A DNA stretch of 64,000 bases from an uncultured Oscillospiraceae bacterium (GTDB taxonomy: Bacteria; Bacillota; Clostridia; Oscillospirales; Oscillospiraceae). Position 1 is the first letter of the stretch. The number at the start of each line of letters is the position of its first letter. A model generated the notes under the pieces. The model was not told the DNA's origin, ran no database searches, and saw only the letters and a list, made by a program, of their open reading frames with translations. The stretch is taken from positions 13,016 to 77,015 of the forward strand of contig CAJTPV010000013.1 in assembly GCA_910578505.1 (NCBI GenBank), given 5' to 3'. This document shows, in pieces, positions 6,900 to 16,342 of the stretch. The translations under genes and the position numbers were made by a program.

Positions 6900-9464
6900 A
6901 TGGAGAATAAAATCACACGGTTTTTGATGTCCAGCCTGGTGCTGCTTTCCGTTTTTTGTGTGTTTGTTTTCAGCGTCCAGGCGCTCTGGAACAGCAGCAT
7001 GGGCGCGGACGCGCTGACGGAGATCGGCGTCGTCTACATGTCCGGTATCAGCCAGCAGGTGTCCGCCCACTTCGGCACCACCATGGAGCTGCGGCTGAGC
7101 CAGGTCTCCGAGCTGGTGGACGCCGTGCCGCCCCAGCGCACCCAGAACCCCACGGTCACGCGGGTCTCCCTGGGGTATATTGCCCGCGCCAGAGGCTTTG
7201 AGTACCTGGCCTTTTACAGGGAGGACGGGCAGTTTGAGATGATTTTCGGCCCGCAGCTGGACCTGCGCCTGGCCACCTCCTTCCAGGAGGCCCTCCACCG
7301 GGGCGAGGAGCAGGTGGGCGCGGGCATGGACGTAAACGGGCGGGAGGTCGTTATGCTGGCTGTGCCCGCCGTGTATGACACCCAGGACGGCCAGCCCACC
7401 CTGGCCCTGGTGGCCGGCCTGCCTACCCAGAGCCTCAATAAGCGGCTGACCGTCAATATGGACCGCTCCATGGCCGACTACTCCATCATCCGGCGGGACG
7501 GCAGCATGATTATCCGGGGCGAGGGCCTGGAGGAGACCGTCAACTACTTTGACCACGCCCGCGACCTCTACCGGCCCCTGGATGGCCGGAACGCGGAGGA
7601 GTTCGTCGCCGACATGCAGCACGCCATGGACGCCCAGGCAAACTTTACCAGCCAGGTGCAGCTGAGCAGCGGCCGGTGGCACCTCTACTGCTCCCCCCTG
7701 CCGGACTCCGGCTGGTATCTGCTGCTGTATATGCCCTACAACACCCTGGACCGGACCATTGCCGGCCTGGGCTTCCGCTGGACGCTGGTGTCCCTGGGCG
7801 GCTGCATCCTGGTCCTGGGACTGCTGCTGCTGGTGTTCTTCCAATACTTCCGCATGACCCGCCAGCAGGTGCGGGACCTGGATGAGGCCCGGCGCACTGC
7901 CGACAGAGCCCGGCGCACCGCCGAACGGGCCAGCCAGGCGAAAAGCGAGTTCCTCTCCAACATGAGTCACGATATCCGCACCCCTATGAACGGCATCATG
8001 GGCATGACCACCGTGGCCATCGCCAACCTGCACAACACGGCCCAGGTCCGCTCCTGCCTGAAAAAAATCAATATTTCCAGCCGCCACCTGTTGGGGCTGC
8101 TCAACGACATGCTGGACATGTCCAAGATCGAGCAAAATGAGCTGGGCGTCAACACAGAGCCGGTCTCCCTGCGCAAGACGGTCTCCAACCTGCTGCCCAT
8201 GCTGCTGCCCCAGATCCAGGAAAAGGGGCAGAGCTTCCAGATCTATACCCGGAACATCCCCCACGAAAATGTGCTCAGCGACACGGTGCGCCTGACCCAG
8301 GTCCTGCTGAACCTGCTGGGCAACGCCATCAAGTTTACCCCGGAGGGCGGGCGAATCCAGCTGCGGATATCCCAGGAGCCCTCCCCCAGAGGCGGCGGGT
8401 ACATCCGCACCCACCTGGTGGTGGAGGACAACGGCGTGGGGATGGAGCCGGAGCTGCAGGAGAAAATCTTTGAGGCCTTTGTCCGCAGCGATACGGCGCG
8501 GGTCCAGCGGACGATGGGCTCCGGCCTGGGCCTGACCATCACCAAGCACGTCGTCGAGGCCATGGAGGGCGAGATCCTGGTGGAGAGCGCGCCTGGCCAG
8601 GGCAGCAAATTCCACGTGATTCTGGATTTGGAGAAGGTCAGCGACCAGGAGCTGGAGCAGCCGCTGCCGGCGCGTAACGTGCTGGTGGTGGACGGCGACA
8701 GCCAGGTCCGGGACGCCGCCGTGGAGATGCTGGACTCCATCGGCCTCCACGCCGAGGGCGCGCCGGATGCCGCCGCCGGGCTGGCTCTGGACCAGGCGCG
8801 CCGGGGACGGGGCGAGGACGGCTTCCACATCGTCCTGCTGGACTGGGAGCTGCCGGAGGCGGTCGCGCCCCTAAGGCAGCTGGAGGCGCCGGTGCTGGCG
8901 CTCTATACCGGGGATTGGAGCGACGTGGAGGACGCCGCCCGGCAGGCGGGGTTCGCGGGCTGCATCAGCATGCCCCTGTTCCGCTCCGGACTGTACTACG
9001 GCCTGCGCAGATATGTCCAGGAGGTCCCCGTGGAGCTGGCGCCGGCCCAGGAGGAGCTGGCGGACTTCGCCGGAAAGCGGGTGCTGCTGGCGGAGGACAA
9101 CGAGCTGAACTATGAGATCGCCAGCGAGCTGCTCCAGGAGCTGGGCATGGAGGTGGACTGGGCCCAGGACGGCCAGGTCTGCGTGGAAAAATTCCTGCAG
9201 TCCCAGCCGGACTGGTACGACATCGTGCTGATGGACCTGCGGATGCCCCAGATGACCGGCTTCGAGGCGGCGCGGGCCATCCGGCATATGTCCAGGGAGG
9301 ATGCGGGGCGGATCCCCATTATCGCCGTCAGTGCGGACGCCTTTTATGACGACATCCAGCGCTGTCTGGACAGCGGTATGAATGCCCACACGCCCAAGCC
9401 CATGGATATTGGAGAGGTCTCCCGCCTGATGAGCAAGTACCTGAAGGAACCGAACCGGACATAA
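6900..9464 (+). CDS. Hybrid sensor histidine kinase with two receiver modules
   Basis: An 854-residue membrane sensor. Order: membrane segment near residues 8-28, extracytoplasmic sensor domain (about 30-285, Cache-like by length and position), second membrane segment near 290-312, HisKA with phospho-accepting His357 in SNMSHDIRTPMNGIMG, ATPase domain (DNGVGM, GSGLGLTI), a degenerate receiver (about 590-700, starts VLVVDGDSQVR), and a canonical receiver (about 720-845, LLAEDNELN, phospho-acceptor Asp779 in LMDLRMPQMTG). No DNA-binding output is present and no response-regulator gene is adjacent, so the phosphorelay target is elsewhere. The ATG follows GGGAGGAG. The solute-binding gene starts 17 bases downstream, which suggests a ligand-presenting partner. 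Confidence 0.85.
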   Translation: MENKITRFLMSSLVLLSVFCVFVFSVQALWNSSMGADALTEIGVVYMSGISQQVSAHFGTTMELRLSQVSELVDAVPPQRTQNPTVTRVSLGYIARARGFEYLAFYREDGQFEMIFGPQLDLRLATSFQEALHRGEEQVGAGMDVNGREVVMLAVPAVYDTQDGQPTLALVAGLPTQSLNKRLTVNMDRSMADYSIIRRDGSMIIRGEGLEETVNYFDHARDLYRPLDGRNAEEFVADMQHAMDAQANFTSQVQLSSGRWHLYCSPLPDSGWYLLLYMPYNTLDRTIAGLGFRWTLVSLGGCILVLGLLLLVFFQYFRMTRQQVRDLDEARRTADRARRTAERASQAKSEFLSNMSHDIRTPMNGIMGMTTVAIANLHNTAQVRSCLKKINISSRHLLGLLNDMLDMSKIEQNELGVNTEPVSLRKTVSNLLPMLLPQIQEKGQSFQIYTRNIPHENVLSDTVRLTQVLLNLLGNAIKFTPEGGRIQLRISQEPSPRGGGYIRTHLVVEDNGVGMEPELQEKIFEAFVRSDTARVQRTMGSGLGLTITKHVVEAMEGEILVESAPGQGSKFHVILDLEKVSDQELEQPLPARNVLVVDGDSQVRDAAVEMLDSIGLHAEGAPDAAAGLALDQARRGRGEDGFHIVLLDWELPEAVAPLRQLEAPVLALYTGDWSDVEDAARQAGFAGCISMPLFRSGLYYGLRRYVQEVPVELAPAQEELADFAGKRVLLAEDNELNYEIASELLQELGMEVDWAQDGQVCVEKFLQSQPDWYDIVLMDLRMPQMTGFEAARAIRHMSREDAGRIPIIAVSADAFYDDIQRCLDSGMNAHTPKPMDIGEVSRLMSKYLKEPNRT

Positions 9465-9481
9465 AGAAAGGGGGAAATCGT

Positions 9482-10777
9482 GTGAAAAAAGTATTCATCC
9501 TTCTGCTGAGTCTGCTGGCCGCGGCCGGACTGCCCGCCTGCGGCGGCGCGGAGAACCAGGGGACGCCTCCCCCGGAGGAAAAGGAGCCTGTGGAAATCAC
9601 CCTCTGGTGCTATCCGGTGGGGGACTGGGGGACGCCGACGGCCATGTCCAAGCTGGTTACCGGCTTCCGCAGGGAATTTCCGGACATCCTGCTCTCCGTG
9701 GAGTATCCGGACTACGACACCGGAGACGCCAAGGTCAACGAGGCCATCGAGGCCGGAAACGCGCCGGACCTGGTCTTTGAGAGCCCGGAGCGGCTGGTGG
9801 CGGGCTGGGGGGACCGGGGGCTGATGGCCGATCTGTCCGACCTGTGGGCCGAGGACCACAGCGAGGGGATCTATGACGCCATCCGCAGCGCCTGCCGCCA
9901 CAACAACGGCGAGTATTACGTCTATCCCCTCTGCTCCAGCGCCCACTGCATGGCCGTCAACTACGACCTGTTCCAGGCGGCAGGGGCCCTGCAGTACCTG
10001 GATGCGGAGAACCACACCTGGACCACGGAGGGATTTATCAGCGCGGTGAACGCCCTGCGCGCCTACGGCCAGGAGCGGGTGGGCGCGGTCTACTGCGGCG
10101 GCCAGGGCGGCGACCAGGGGACCCGCGCGCTGGTCAACAACCTGTACGGCGGCGTCTTTACCGACAGCGAGCACACCCGCTATATGGCGGACAGCCCGGA
10201 GAACGCCCAGGCGCTGCAGCTGCTGCGGGATTTGGACGGCATCGCCTTTGACCCGGAGCTGGCCGGCAAGGGCGAAATCGAGCAGTTCTGCCGGGGGGAG
10301 CTGGCAATGGCGTTTTGCTGGAACTGCACGCTGGAGGTCATGCATACGGTCAAAAATCCGGACCTGGATTTTCGCGTCCTGCCCATGGCCTTCCCCACCA
10401 GCAGCGGGGAGCCCCGTCTCCAGGGCGGAATCTATGGCCTGGGCGTGTTTGACAACGGGGACGAGGAGCGGGTGGCGGCGGCCAAGGCGTTTATCCGCTA
10501 TATCGCCGGCAGCGAGGAGGCCTATACGAGAGCGGTCCAGATGTCCAACAACTGGCCGGTCAAGGATGGGGAGAACATCTATGCCAATGACGCCCTGATG
10601 ACGGAATACAGCCTGTTCGTGCCCTATGTGGGGGATTACTACCAGGTGACGCCCAACTGGCCCGCGGCCCGGACCGCGTGGTGGACCATGCTGCAGAAGG
10701 TGGGCCGGGGGGAGGATATTGCCCAGGCGCTGCGGGACTTTGACGCCGAGGCCAACGGTCCGCTGGGCGCGGCATGA
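9482..10777 (+). CDS. Extracellular solute-binding lipoprotein (ABC transporter type), no permease nearby
   Basis: A 431-residue protein with a lipoprotein signal peptide ending LPAC (lipidated Cys20) and a family-1 solute-binding fold, as in sugar or oligosaccharide receptors. It starts at GTG behind AAAGAAAGGGGG. There are no permease or ATPase genes here; the protein lies between a sensor kinase and a radical SAM gene, and its last four bases (ATGA) overlap the latter. I infer that it may deliver ligand to the kinase sensor domain, or feed a distant transporter. Ligand unknown. Confidence 0.8.
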   Translation: MKKVFILLLSLLAAAGLPACGGAENQGTPPPEEKEPVEITLWCYPVGDWGTPTAMSKLVTGFRREFPDILLSVEYPDYDTGDAKVNEAIEAGNAPDLVFESPERLVAGWGDRGLMADLSDLWAEDHSEGIYDAIRSACRHNNGEYYVYPLCSSAHCMAVNYDLFQAAGALQYLDAENHTWTTEGFISAVNALRAYGQERVGAVYCGGQGGDQGTRALVNNLYGGVFTDSEHTRYMADSPENAQALQLLRDLDGIAFDPELAGKGEIEQFCRGELAMAFCWNCTLEVMHTVKNPDLDFRVLPMAFPTSSGEPRLQGGIYGLGVFDNGDEERVAAAKAFIRYIAGSEEAYTRAVQMSNNWPVKDGENIYANDALMTEYSLFVPYVGDYYQVTPNWPAARTAWWTMLQKVGRGEDIAQALRDFDAEANGPLGAA

Positions 10778-11643
10778 TCTGTACACTTTGTCCCCGCCGG
10801 TGCGCCGCCGTGCGCACGGAGACGGCGGGAGAGGGGTTCTGCGCCATGCCGGTATTGCCGGTGGCGGCTAGGGCGGGACTGCACTTCTGGGAGGAGCCCT
10901 GCGTCAGCGGCGTAAGAGGCAGCGGCGCGGTGTTCTTCTCCGGCTGTGTGCTGGGGTGCGTGTTCTGCCAGAACGGGAGGATCAGCCGGGAGCGGTGGGG
11001 CAGGCCCATCACTGTCGCCCGGCTGCGGGAGATCTTTGAGGAGCTGATCGCCCAGGGGGCCCACAACATCAACCTGGTGAGCCCCACGCCCTTTGTCCCC
11101 GCCATCCGGGAGACGCTGCAGCCGCCGCTGCCGGTGCCTGTGGTGTGGAACACCGGGGGGTATGAGCGGGTGGAGACCCTGCGGAGCCTGGAGGGCCTGG
11201 TGCAGGTGTGGCTGCCGGATTTGAAGTATGTGGACGCCGCTCTGGCCCGGCGGTACAGCGGCGCGGCGGACTACTTCGCCTTTGCCTCCGCCGCCATTGT
11301 GGAGATGCACCGGCAGGCCGGGGACTTTGTGCTGGAGGACGGACTGCTGAAGCGGGGCGTGATGATCCGTCACCTGCTGCTGCCGGGAGCCCTGGACAAT
11401 GCCAAGGCTGTGATGGACTGGGTGGCCGGGACGTTCCGGCCCGGACAGGTGCTGTTCTCCCTGATGGCCCAGTACACCCCCCAGCCGGGGGCGGAGGGGC
11501 TGCTGGCCCGGCGGGTGACCGGCGGGGAGTACCGGGCGGCGATGGCGTATATGGAGAATGTGGGGATCGTGGACGGCTACTGCCAGGAGGCCGGGTCCGC
11601 CAGGGCGGAGTATACGCCGGAATTTGATTTGACAGGGATATGA
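10774..11643 (+). CDS. Radical SAM protein, PflA/PflX-like
   Basis: A 289-residue radical SAM enzyme. The [4Fe-4S] motif is CVLGCVFC (CxxxCxxC, about residues 58-65). An extra N-terminal CTLCPRRC could bind a second cluster. It resembles the uncharacterised pyruvate-formate-lyase-activating-enzyme-like group (COG1313/PflX), whose substrate is not established. No glycyl-radical enzyme gene is nearby. Translation is coupled to the solute-binding gene by an ATGA overlap, and a strong terminator follows directly. Confidence 0.8.
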   Translation: MICTLCPRRCAAVRTETAGEGFCAMPVLPVAARAGLHFWEEPCVSGVRGSGAVFFSGCVLGCVFCQNGRISRERWGRPITVARLREIFEELIAQGAHNINLVSPTPFVPAIRETLQPPLPVPVVWNTGGYERVETLRSLEGLVQVWLPDLKYVDAALARRYSGAADYFAFASAAIVEMHRQAGDFVLEDGLLKRGVMIRHLLLPGALDNAKAVMDWVAGTFRPGQVLFSLMAQYTPQPGAEGLLARRVTGGEYRAAMAYMENVGIVDGYCQEAGSARAEYTPEFDLTGI

Positions 11644-11644
11644 A

Positions 11645-11689
11645 AAGGCCCTCTCCCAAGGTCGGGAGAGGGCCTTCCGATATCTTTTT
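11645..11689 (+). terminator. Intrinsic terminator between convergent genes
   Basis: AAGGCCCTCTCCC pairs perfectly with GGGAGAGGGCCTT (13 base pairs, loop AAGGTC), followed by ATATCTTTTT. It ends the kinase-to-radical SAM unit and can also block read-through from the SLH gene. Confidence 0.8.
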
Positions 11690-11693
11690 GCTG

Positions 11694-14600
11694 TCAGGCG
11701 ATGCGGTCGCCGTACCGGGCCACCATGGCGGCCACCTGGGCGCGGGTAGCGGTGCCCTGGGGGTCGATTCGACCGTCGGAGCCGTTGAGGATGCCAACCG
11801 ACGCCGCCCAGCGGACCGCCGTCTGGGCGTATTCGCTGACGGTACCGCTGTCGCTGAACCGGCTCAGGTCCGCCGCCGCGCCGGGGGCGGGACGGCCCGC
11901 GTTGCGCCAGAGCATGGTCGCCAGCTGCTCGCGGGTGATGTCGCCCATGGGGTCCGTGCCGTCGGTGACGCCCCGCTCCTTGGCCCAGAGCAGGCCCTTT
12001 TCGTACCAGAGGCTGCCGGTGCCGTTGGCCTTGACGTTGTTCATGCGGGCCAGGATGGTCCAGATCATGGCCCGGCTGGTGGTGACATTGGGGGAAAACT
12101 GGGTTTCTGTCACGCCGCTCATCAGGTAGTGCTTCCAGACGTAGTCCACATTGTCATAGAACCAGTCCTGCGGCTGCACGTCCGTGAAGGGTATGACCGC
12201 CGGGTTCAGGACGATGCCGGAGATGCCGGGGGTGCCCAGGCCCGTGAAAATCTCGTCCTCCGCCGGGGTGGTGGGGGTGTTGTCCGCAACTTTGACGAAC
12301 GATGCGTCTACCGTGACGCGGGCGGCGGGCATGAGGAAGCTGTAGGCGTTATCGCCCAGGCTGCGCAGGGGGATATTGCGGCCCCGGATGTCTGTGACGG
12401 TCAGGGTGTCCAGCTCGTAGCCCGCGTCGGGGTGGGCGTAGAGGGTCACGCGGTCATCGGGGGATGCATTGCGGGTGGTGGGGGTGATGGCGCCGTTGGG
12501 GAACGTGGGGATGGAGATGTAGTAGGTGTCGGCGGTATCTGAAGTGCCGGGAATATCGGGCGTCGGTGTATCTTTGAAGCTATCATAGTCTGCAAAGATT
12601 ATTGTTTCACCACCGTTTTTTGTTAGTGCATAATTTGTAACATTAGTAAATGATTTGTTATCCATTGTGCCAGTAAATAAATCACCCGAGTTAAGCGCAA
12701 TATCTTCGAATTCTACTGTTCGCAAAGCCGTACCATCCGCTGTGCTTTCCATGATCGAATAATCCATAATTCCATCATCTGTAGCAACTAGCTCAACGCT
12801 ATAGCTCTGATCATTGGGCAAAACAAATACTTTATCCGATTCTCCAATTACGGCTACAGATACATGGGATTCTTCAATTTCCTGTACCGTATCATTGATA
12901 ATTTTTGCAACAAGAACATCCTCGCCATTGTATATATTTACATCAATTGGACATCTAACTATACCTACCTTTGAAGTGAATACATCAGTTCGTGTCAAAT
13001 CTTCTTCTTCAATTGAGGTCATCCACGCCAAATATACTTCAGGCCAGTGTTCCATTAGTGACGAAGAATTTGCCCCGTTAGAGGCAATATCTATCATGCC
13101 CCAAAGTATTCCTACATTAGTAAGTCCTTTCTTCATATTTGCCGCATATTCAGAAGCTGCGCCAGTAAGAACTTTATAGACAGCAGATAGCAACGGACGC
13201 AATGGTGAATCATAAGGGCTTGCATCCAAAGCTTTTTTTACTATAGATGCCAATCTGAATATATTTGCAGCGTTCATGTCTTTTTTGACGTTATTGATTG
13301 CTATTTCTAGGTCTTTATATGTTGATGTACCATATAAAAAAGGTTCCAGTGCAGCGATGAGATCACCGCTTGAATAGTATTTTACTAAATTAGCCTCTAA
13401 ATATTTTGTATACAAATATCGGTTAGGAACAGCATCACTAATAGTATAATTCAACCAGGTAAGGGTAGATTGCACATTACCTTTCGTATTATACTGTGCT
13501 CTTCCGTTGACAATAGAGGAAAACTGAGCGCGTACACGGTCACAATATTCAGTTTTGGCAATTCCTTCTGTCATACTCGGTAGGAAGTATGATACACCTG
13601 GTTTCCCAAATGTCCATTGTTTGGGGGGAACTGTTGGAACAATATCATTGGGATTTATCAAATTGAAAATATTATTATAGCTATTAAATGATATTTCCTG
13701 ATTGTTCGGGGTAGCAAATGTATATGTATAAATATCGCTTCCATTAAAAAGTCCATTAATTCTTAGCTGCGCAGAAAGAAGGTTTGCCACTGCAGCTGAT
13801 CGACTGAAGCCAGTCAGCCAAACCCGTACATTATCTGTATCCAAGTTTGAAATATATTTTGCTATCTCTTTTCTTGCGTTAACTGCCGCCTGATAAAAAC
13901 CCTTGTGATAAATCCCAACTTCAGTATTATATCCAACTGTAACATTACCTGCCCATCCACTATCGCCATATTCGCCGCCGCGTAAGCAGATACCTAAAAG
14001 GATGACTTTATTGCCATTTTTATCATAAATATCTTTTTGACAAAGGGCCATTGCGATGGTGTTTTCTTCACCTCCCTTATCACCTTCCTGATATCCATAG
14101 CTTTTATATGTTTTCATATCGAAATTTAAGTTTGCAAAAAGATTTCTGACATTAATATCACGATAGCCCAAAAGTTTCTTGCTTCCAAAACCACTCATTG
14201 CAAGCCCCAGAGACATTTTCGCTAAGTCGTGATTATAAATACTAGAATCCTTAAAAAACCAGTCATCATGAAAAGTCAGTCCCGAATAAGTTGCATCTGA
14301 ACCAAGAGCTGATGCGTAAGTAATTGAAACCGGAATCGCCTCCGCCGTAACTGTAGTAAACGACCAGTCTCCTTTTTTGATTTCTTGATTGGTCGAACCA
14401 TCTTTGAACCGGACAAACCCCTCGCCCATAGTGACATAGTATTTGGTATTTGGCTCCAATTTGTTCTCATAGAAGCTATAGCCTGGCGTTATTTTCAGAA
14501 TATTTTTTTCCGGCGTATACATAATGGTATAATCGCCAGTTGCATATTGCGAGGGCTTGTATATCAACAAATCATCTTCCGCACGATAAATGGAAAAAGC

Positions 14601-15911
14601 TCCGGGCGCAATAAAGTCTACATCTGGCCAGCCACCGGGCTTTGTAGCAATTTCACGGTCAAATGTAATTTGAAATGCTTTTTGCTGGTCGCTTCCGGTG
14701 TAACCAACATCTGTGGCACCATTTGCCGGGAAAATATTTACAACTTTTGCTTGACTATCCAAGTCTGGATTGGGGTCCCAAGTGCGGAATTCCATCAGTC
14801 CTTCTTCTATAGCCAGTTTTACATCTTCTTGATTCTGTACAGATTCCCACCCGCTGCTATTCGTTGGATAATATATCGTTACTTTCCCACTCTCATCACC
14901 AGCATATTTCAATTCGCTGATACTTGCATCGAATTTTGGTGCAGAACTGCTTTTGAAATATACGGCTAGGTTGCTGGTATCCCCATTCCAACCATCGCCA
15001 GGACCAATATCGGTCGTAAAAGATGTAACAGAAGAGGGAATTTCTAGTTTTGAAAGACTGGTGCACCACCAAAATGCACTAGGATCAACTGATATCAAGC
15101 CCTCCGGTAAAATAATGGATGACAAATTGGGGCAGTTCATAAAAGCCATAGCTGGAATTGTTTTTACTGTAGAAGGGACGGCAATTGTTCGCAAATACTC
15201 TTTGTTGCTCAGTACCCCCTCATATAACTCAGATACTTGAGTTGGAATTGTATATTCTGTTCTAGTATTTTTGCCAGGATATAGAGCAATTTCCCAGGAA
15301 GAAGAGTTTACCCAATAAAGGACACCATCAACTGCAGCATACTGAGGATTTCCGGATGCAACCGTTATACGGCTAATATCTTCGCCTGAGCCAAGTCCTT
15401 CATACCCAATCTCTTTAAGTGAGGCTGGCAGATGCAGTGAGGTTAACTTTGTGCCTGAAAATGCATATGAATCAATTGAAACAAGTCCATCAGGAAGTAC
15501 AATAGACGTGAGGGATTCTGCATTTGCAAAGGCACAAGTACCAATGCTTTTCAGCGTACGGGGCAATTTCACATGCTTTAACTGGAATAAAATTCCAAAC
15601 ATTGTAAAACTTCCAAACGCATCGCTTCCAATGTGGGTAATTCCCTCCGATACAACTACAGAACGGATATAATTCCCTTCGTATCCATTCCAGCCAATAT
15701 ATGGTGGAGGATTAGAATACCATTCGCAACTATAATCATCCATTGCGCCTGTTCCGCTGATAGTCAGTGTTTCAGTAGCGGCATCAAAGCTCCATGTAGC
15801 ATTTTTGCCGCATTTCCCCGATGTTTCCATTTCCACTGCCCACGCCGTCCCCGGCACCAATCCCAGCACCAAACACAGCGCCAGAACCGTTGCAACTATT
15901 CGTTTTCTCAT
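11694..15911 (-). CDS. Large S-layer-anchored protein: leucine-rich repeats, Ig-like domain, lipase-like domain, three SLH domains
   Basis: A 1405-residue secreted protein. Order: signal peptide (1-26, ends GTAWA), BspA-type leucine-rich repeats (about 60-330), Ig-like SbsA-type domain (about 390-540, VNIFPANGATDVG), alpha/beta-hydrolase domain resembling class 3 lipases (about 560-900) with a nucleophile-elbow GFSRS (Ser703) and a later NPNDIVP, a beta-rich region, a repeat-type domain (ISIPTFPNGAITPT), and three SLH domains (about 1225-1405) that bind the secondary cell-wall polymer. The ATG follows GAGGAGGTAAGGAAGG. Bases about 12545-15860 are clearly AT-rich with different codon use, whereas the C-terminal 850 bases match the GC-rich host. 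I infer a surface lipase/esterase or adhesin assembled as a mosaic; the substrate is unknown. Confidence 0.8.
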   Translation of the reverse strand: MRKRIVATVLALCLVLGLVPGTAWAVEMETSGKCGKNATWSFDAATETLTISGTGAMDDYSCEWYSNPPPYIGWNGYEGNYIRSVVVSEGITHIGSDAFGSFTMFGILFQLKHVKLPRTLKSIGTCAFANAESLTSIVLPDGLVSIDSYAFSGTKLTSLHLPASLKEIGYEGLGSGEDISRITVASGNPQYAAVDGVLYWVNSSSWEIALYPGKNTRTEYTIPTQVSELYEGVLSNKEYLRTIAVPSTVKTIPAMAFMNCPNLSSIILPEGLISVDPSAFWWCTSLSKLEIPSSVTSFTTDIGPGDGWNGDTSNLAVYFKSSSAPKFDASISELKYAGDESGKVTIYYPTNSSGWESVQNQEDVKLAIEEGLMEFRTWDPNPDLDSQAKVVNIFPANGATDVGYTGSDQQKAFQITFDREIATKPGGWPDVDFIAPGAFSIYRAEDDLLIYKPSQYATGDYTIMYTPEKNILKITPGYSFYENKLEPNTKYYVTMGEGFVRFKDGSTNQEIKKGDWSFTTVTAEAIPVSITYASALGSDATYSGLTFHDDWFFKDSSIYNHDLAKMSLGLAMSGFGSKKLLGYRDINVRNLFANLNFDMKTYKSYGYQEGDKGGEENTIAMALCQKDIYDKNGNKVILLGICLRGGEYGDSGWAGNVTVGYNTEVGIYHKGFYQAAVNARKEIAKYISNLDTDNVRVWLTGFSRSAAVANLLSAQLRINGLFNGSDIYTYTFATPNNQEISFNSYNNIFNLINPNDIVPTVPPKQWTFGKPGVSYFLPSMTEGIAKTEYCDRVRAQFSSIVNGRAQYNTKGNVQSTLTWLNYTISDAVPNRYLYTKYLEANLVKYYSSGDLIAALEPFLYGTSTYKDLEIAINNVKKDMNAANIFRLASIVKKALDASPYDSPLRPLLSAVYKVLTGAASEYAANMKKGLTNVGILWGMIDIASNGANSSSLMEHWPEVYLAWMTSIEEEDLTRTDVFTSKVGIVRCPIDVNIYNGEDVLVAKIINDTVQEIEESHVSVAVIGESDKVFVLPNDQSYSVELVATDDGIMDYSIMESTADGTALRTVEFEDIALNSGDLFTGTMDNKSFTNVTNYALTKNGGETIIFADYDSFKDTPTPDIPGTSDTADTYYISIPTFPNGAITPTTRNASPDDRVTLYAHPDAGYELDTLTVTDIRGRNIPLRSLGDNAYSFLMPAARVTVDASFVKVADNTPTTPAEDEIFTGLGTPGISGIVLNPAVIPFTDVQPQDWFYDNVDYVWKHYLMSGVTETQFSPNVTTSRAMIWTILARMNNVKANGTGSLWYEKGLLWAKERGVTDGTDPMGDITREQLATMLWRNAGRPAPGAAADLSRFSDSGTVSEYAQTAVRWAASVGILNGSDGRIDPQGTATRAQVAAMVARYGDRIA

Positions 15912-16024
15912 ACCCTTCCTTACCTCCTCAAATTCACAATATTTCCAGCAGGCGGACACCGGGGCGGGGAAAGGAAGGTATGGAGGTGAAATCCCGCCCC
16001 GGGCCGCTACCGGAAAACATAAAC

Positions 16025-16055
16025 GCGGTGCCGAGTCCTTCCAACTCAACACCGC
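16025..16055. other. Hairpin in the leader of the SLH gene
   Basis: GCGGTG...CACCGC encloses an inner GAGT...ACTC pairing. It lies about 115 bases before the minus-strand start codon in the 550-base gap upstream of the SLH gene. I do not recognise a riboswitch class. Confidence 0.3.
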
Positions 16056-16090
16056 TTTCCTTCTCATGCGAACGCACGGCAATATCCCGC

Positions 16091-16119
16091 TTGCAAAATG
16101 CGGCGGGAATGGGTATAAT
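16091..16119 (+). promoter_or_regulatory. Sigma-A promoter without a downstream protein gene
   Basis: TTGCAA, 17 bases, TATAAT on the plus strand. No plus-strand gene follows; the next 90 bases are highly structured. See the candidate RNA entry. Confidence 0.55.
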
Positions 16120-16125
16120 ACATCC

Positions 16126-16215
16126 GTGGTGCAATTTAGATTGCTGTGCTGAGTGCCCGTACACTCGTACAGGGCTACGGGGCGCTGCCAACACCCCGTA
16201 GCCTGCCGCAGTCTA
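16126..16215 (+). ncRNA. Candidate small structured RNA, antisense to the SLH gene leader
   Basis: Just after the orphan promoter come three hairpins: GCAAT-TTAG-ATTGC, GCCCGTAC-ACTC-GTACAGGGC, and GGCTACGGGG...CCCCGTAGCC (10 base pairs, 16173-16203), then a T-rich stretch. If the minus-strand promoter at 16229-16257 is used, this RNA is fully complementary to the SLH mRNA leader. Alternatively the hairpins belong to that leader. No known RNA family was recognised. Confidence 0.35.
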
Positions 16216-16228
16216 TGTTTTCATCTTT

Positions 16229-16257
16229 ATACTACAGCATTTTTCCCCAAATTGCAA
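16229..16257 (-). promoter_or_regulatory. Candidate promoter for the SLH/lipase gene
   Basis: On the minus strand: TTGCAA, 17 bases, TAGTAT. It would give a leader of about 310 bases. The -10 is a weak match, so the call is tentative. Confidence 0.35.
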
Positions 16258-16342
16258 GGGGTTCCGGCGGAAAATCTGCAAGTTTTGAACAAGCAGGCCG
16301 CTTGCGGACAAATTGCAGCCAAATTGTAAGCGCACAGCGGAC

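Noticed and set aside
6786..8828. 680-codon minus-strand open frame over the kinase gene
   Set aside because: Low-complexity antisense translation; the plus strand has conserved kinase motifs and a strong promoter.
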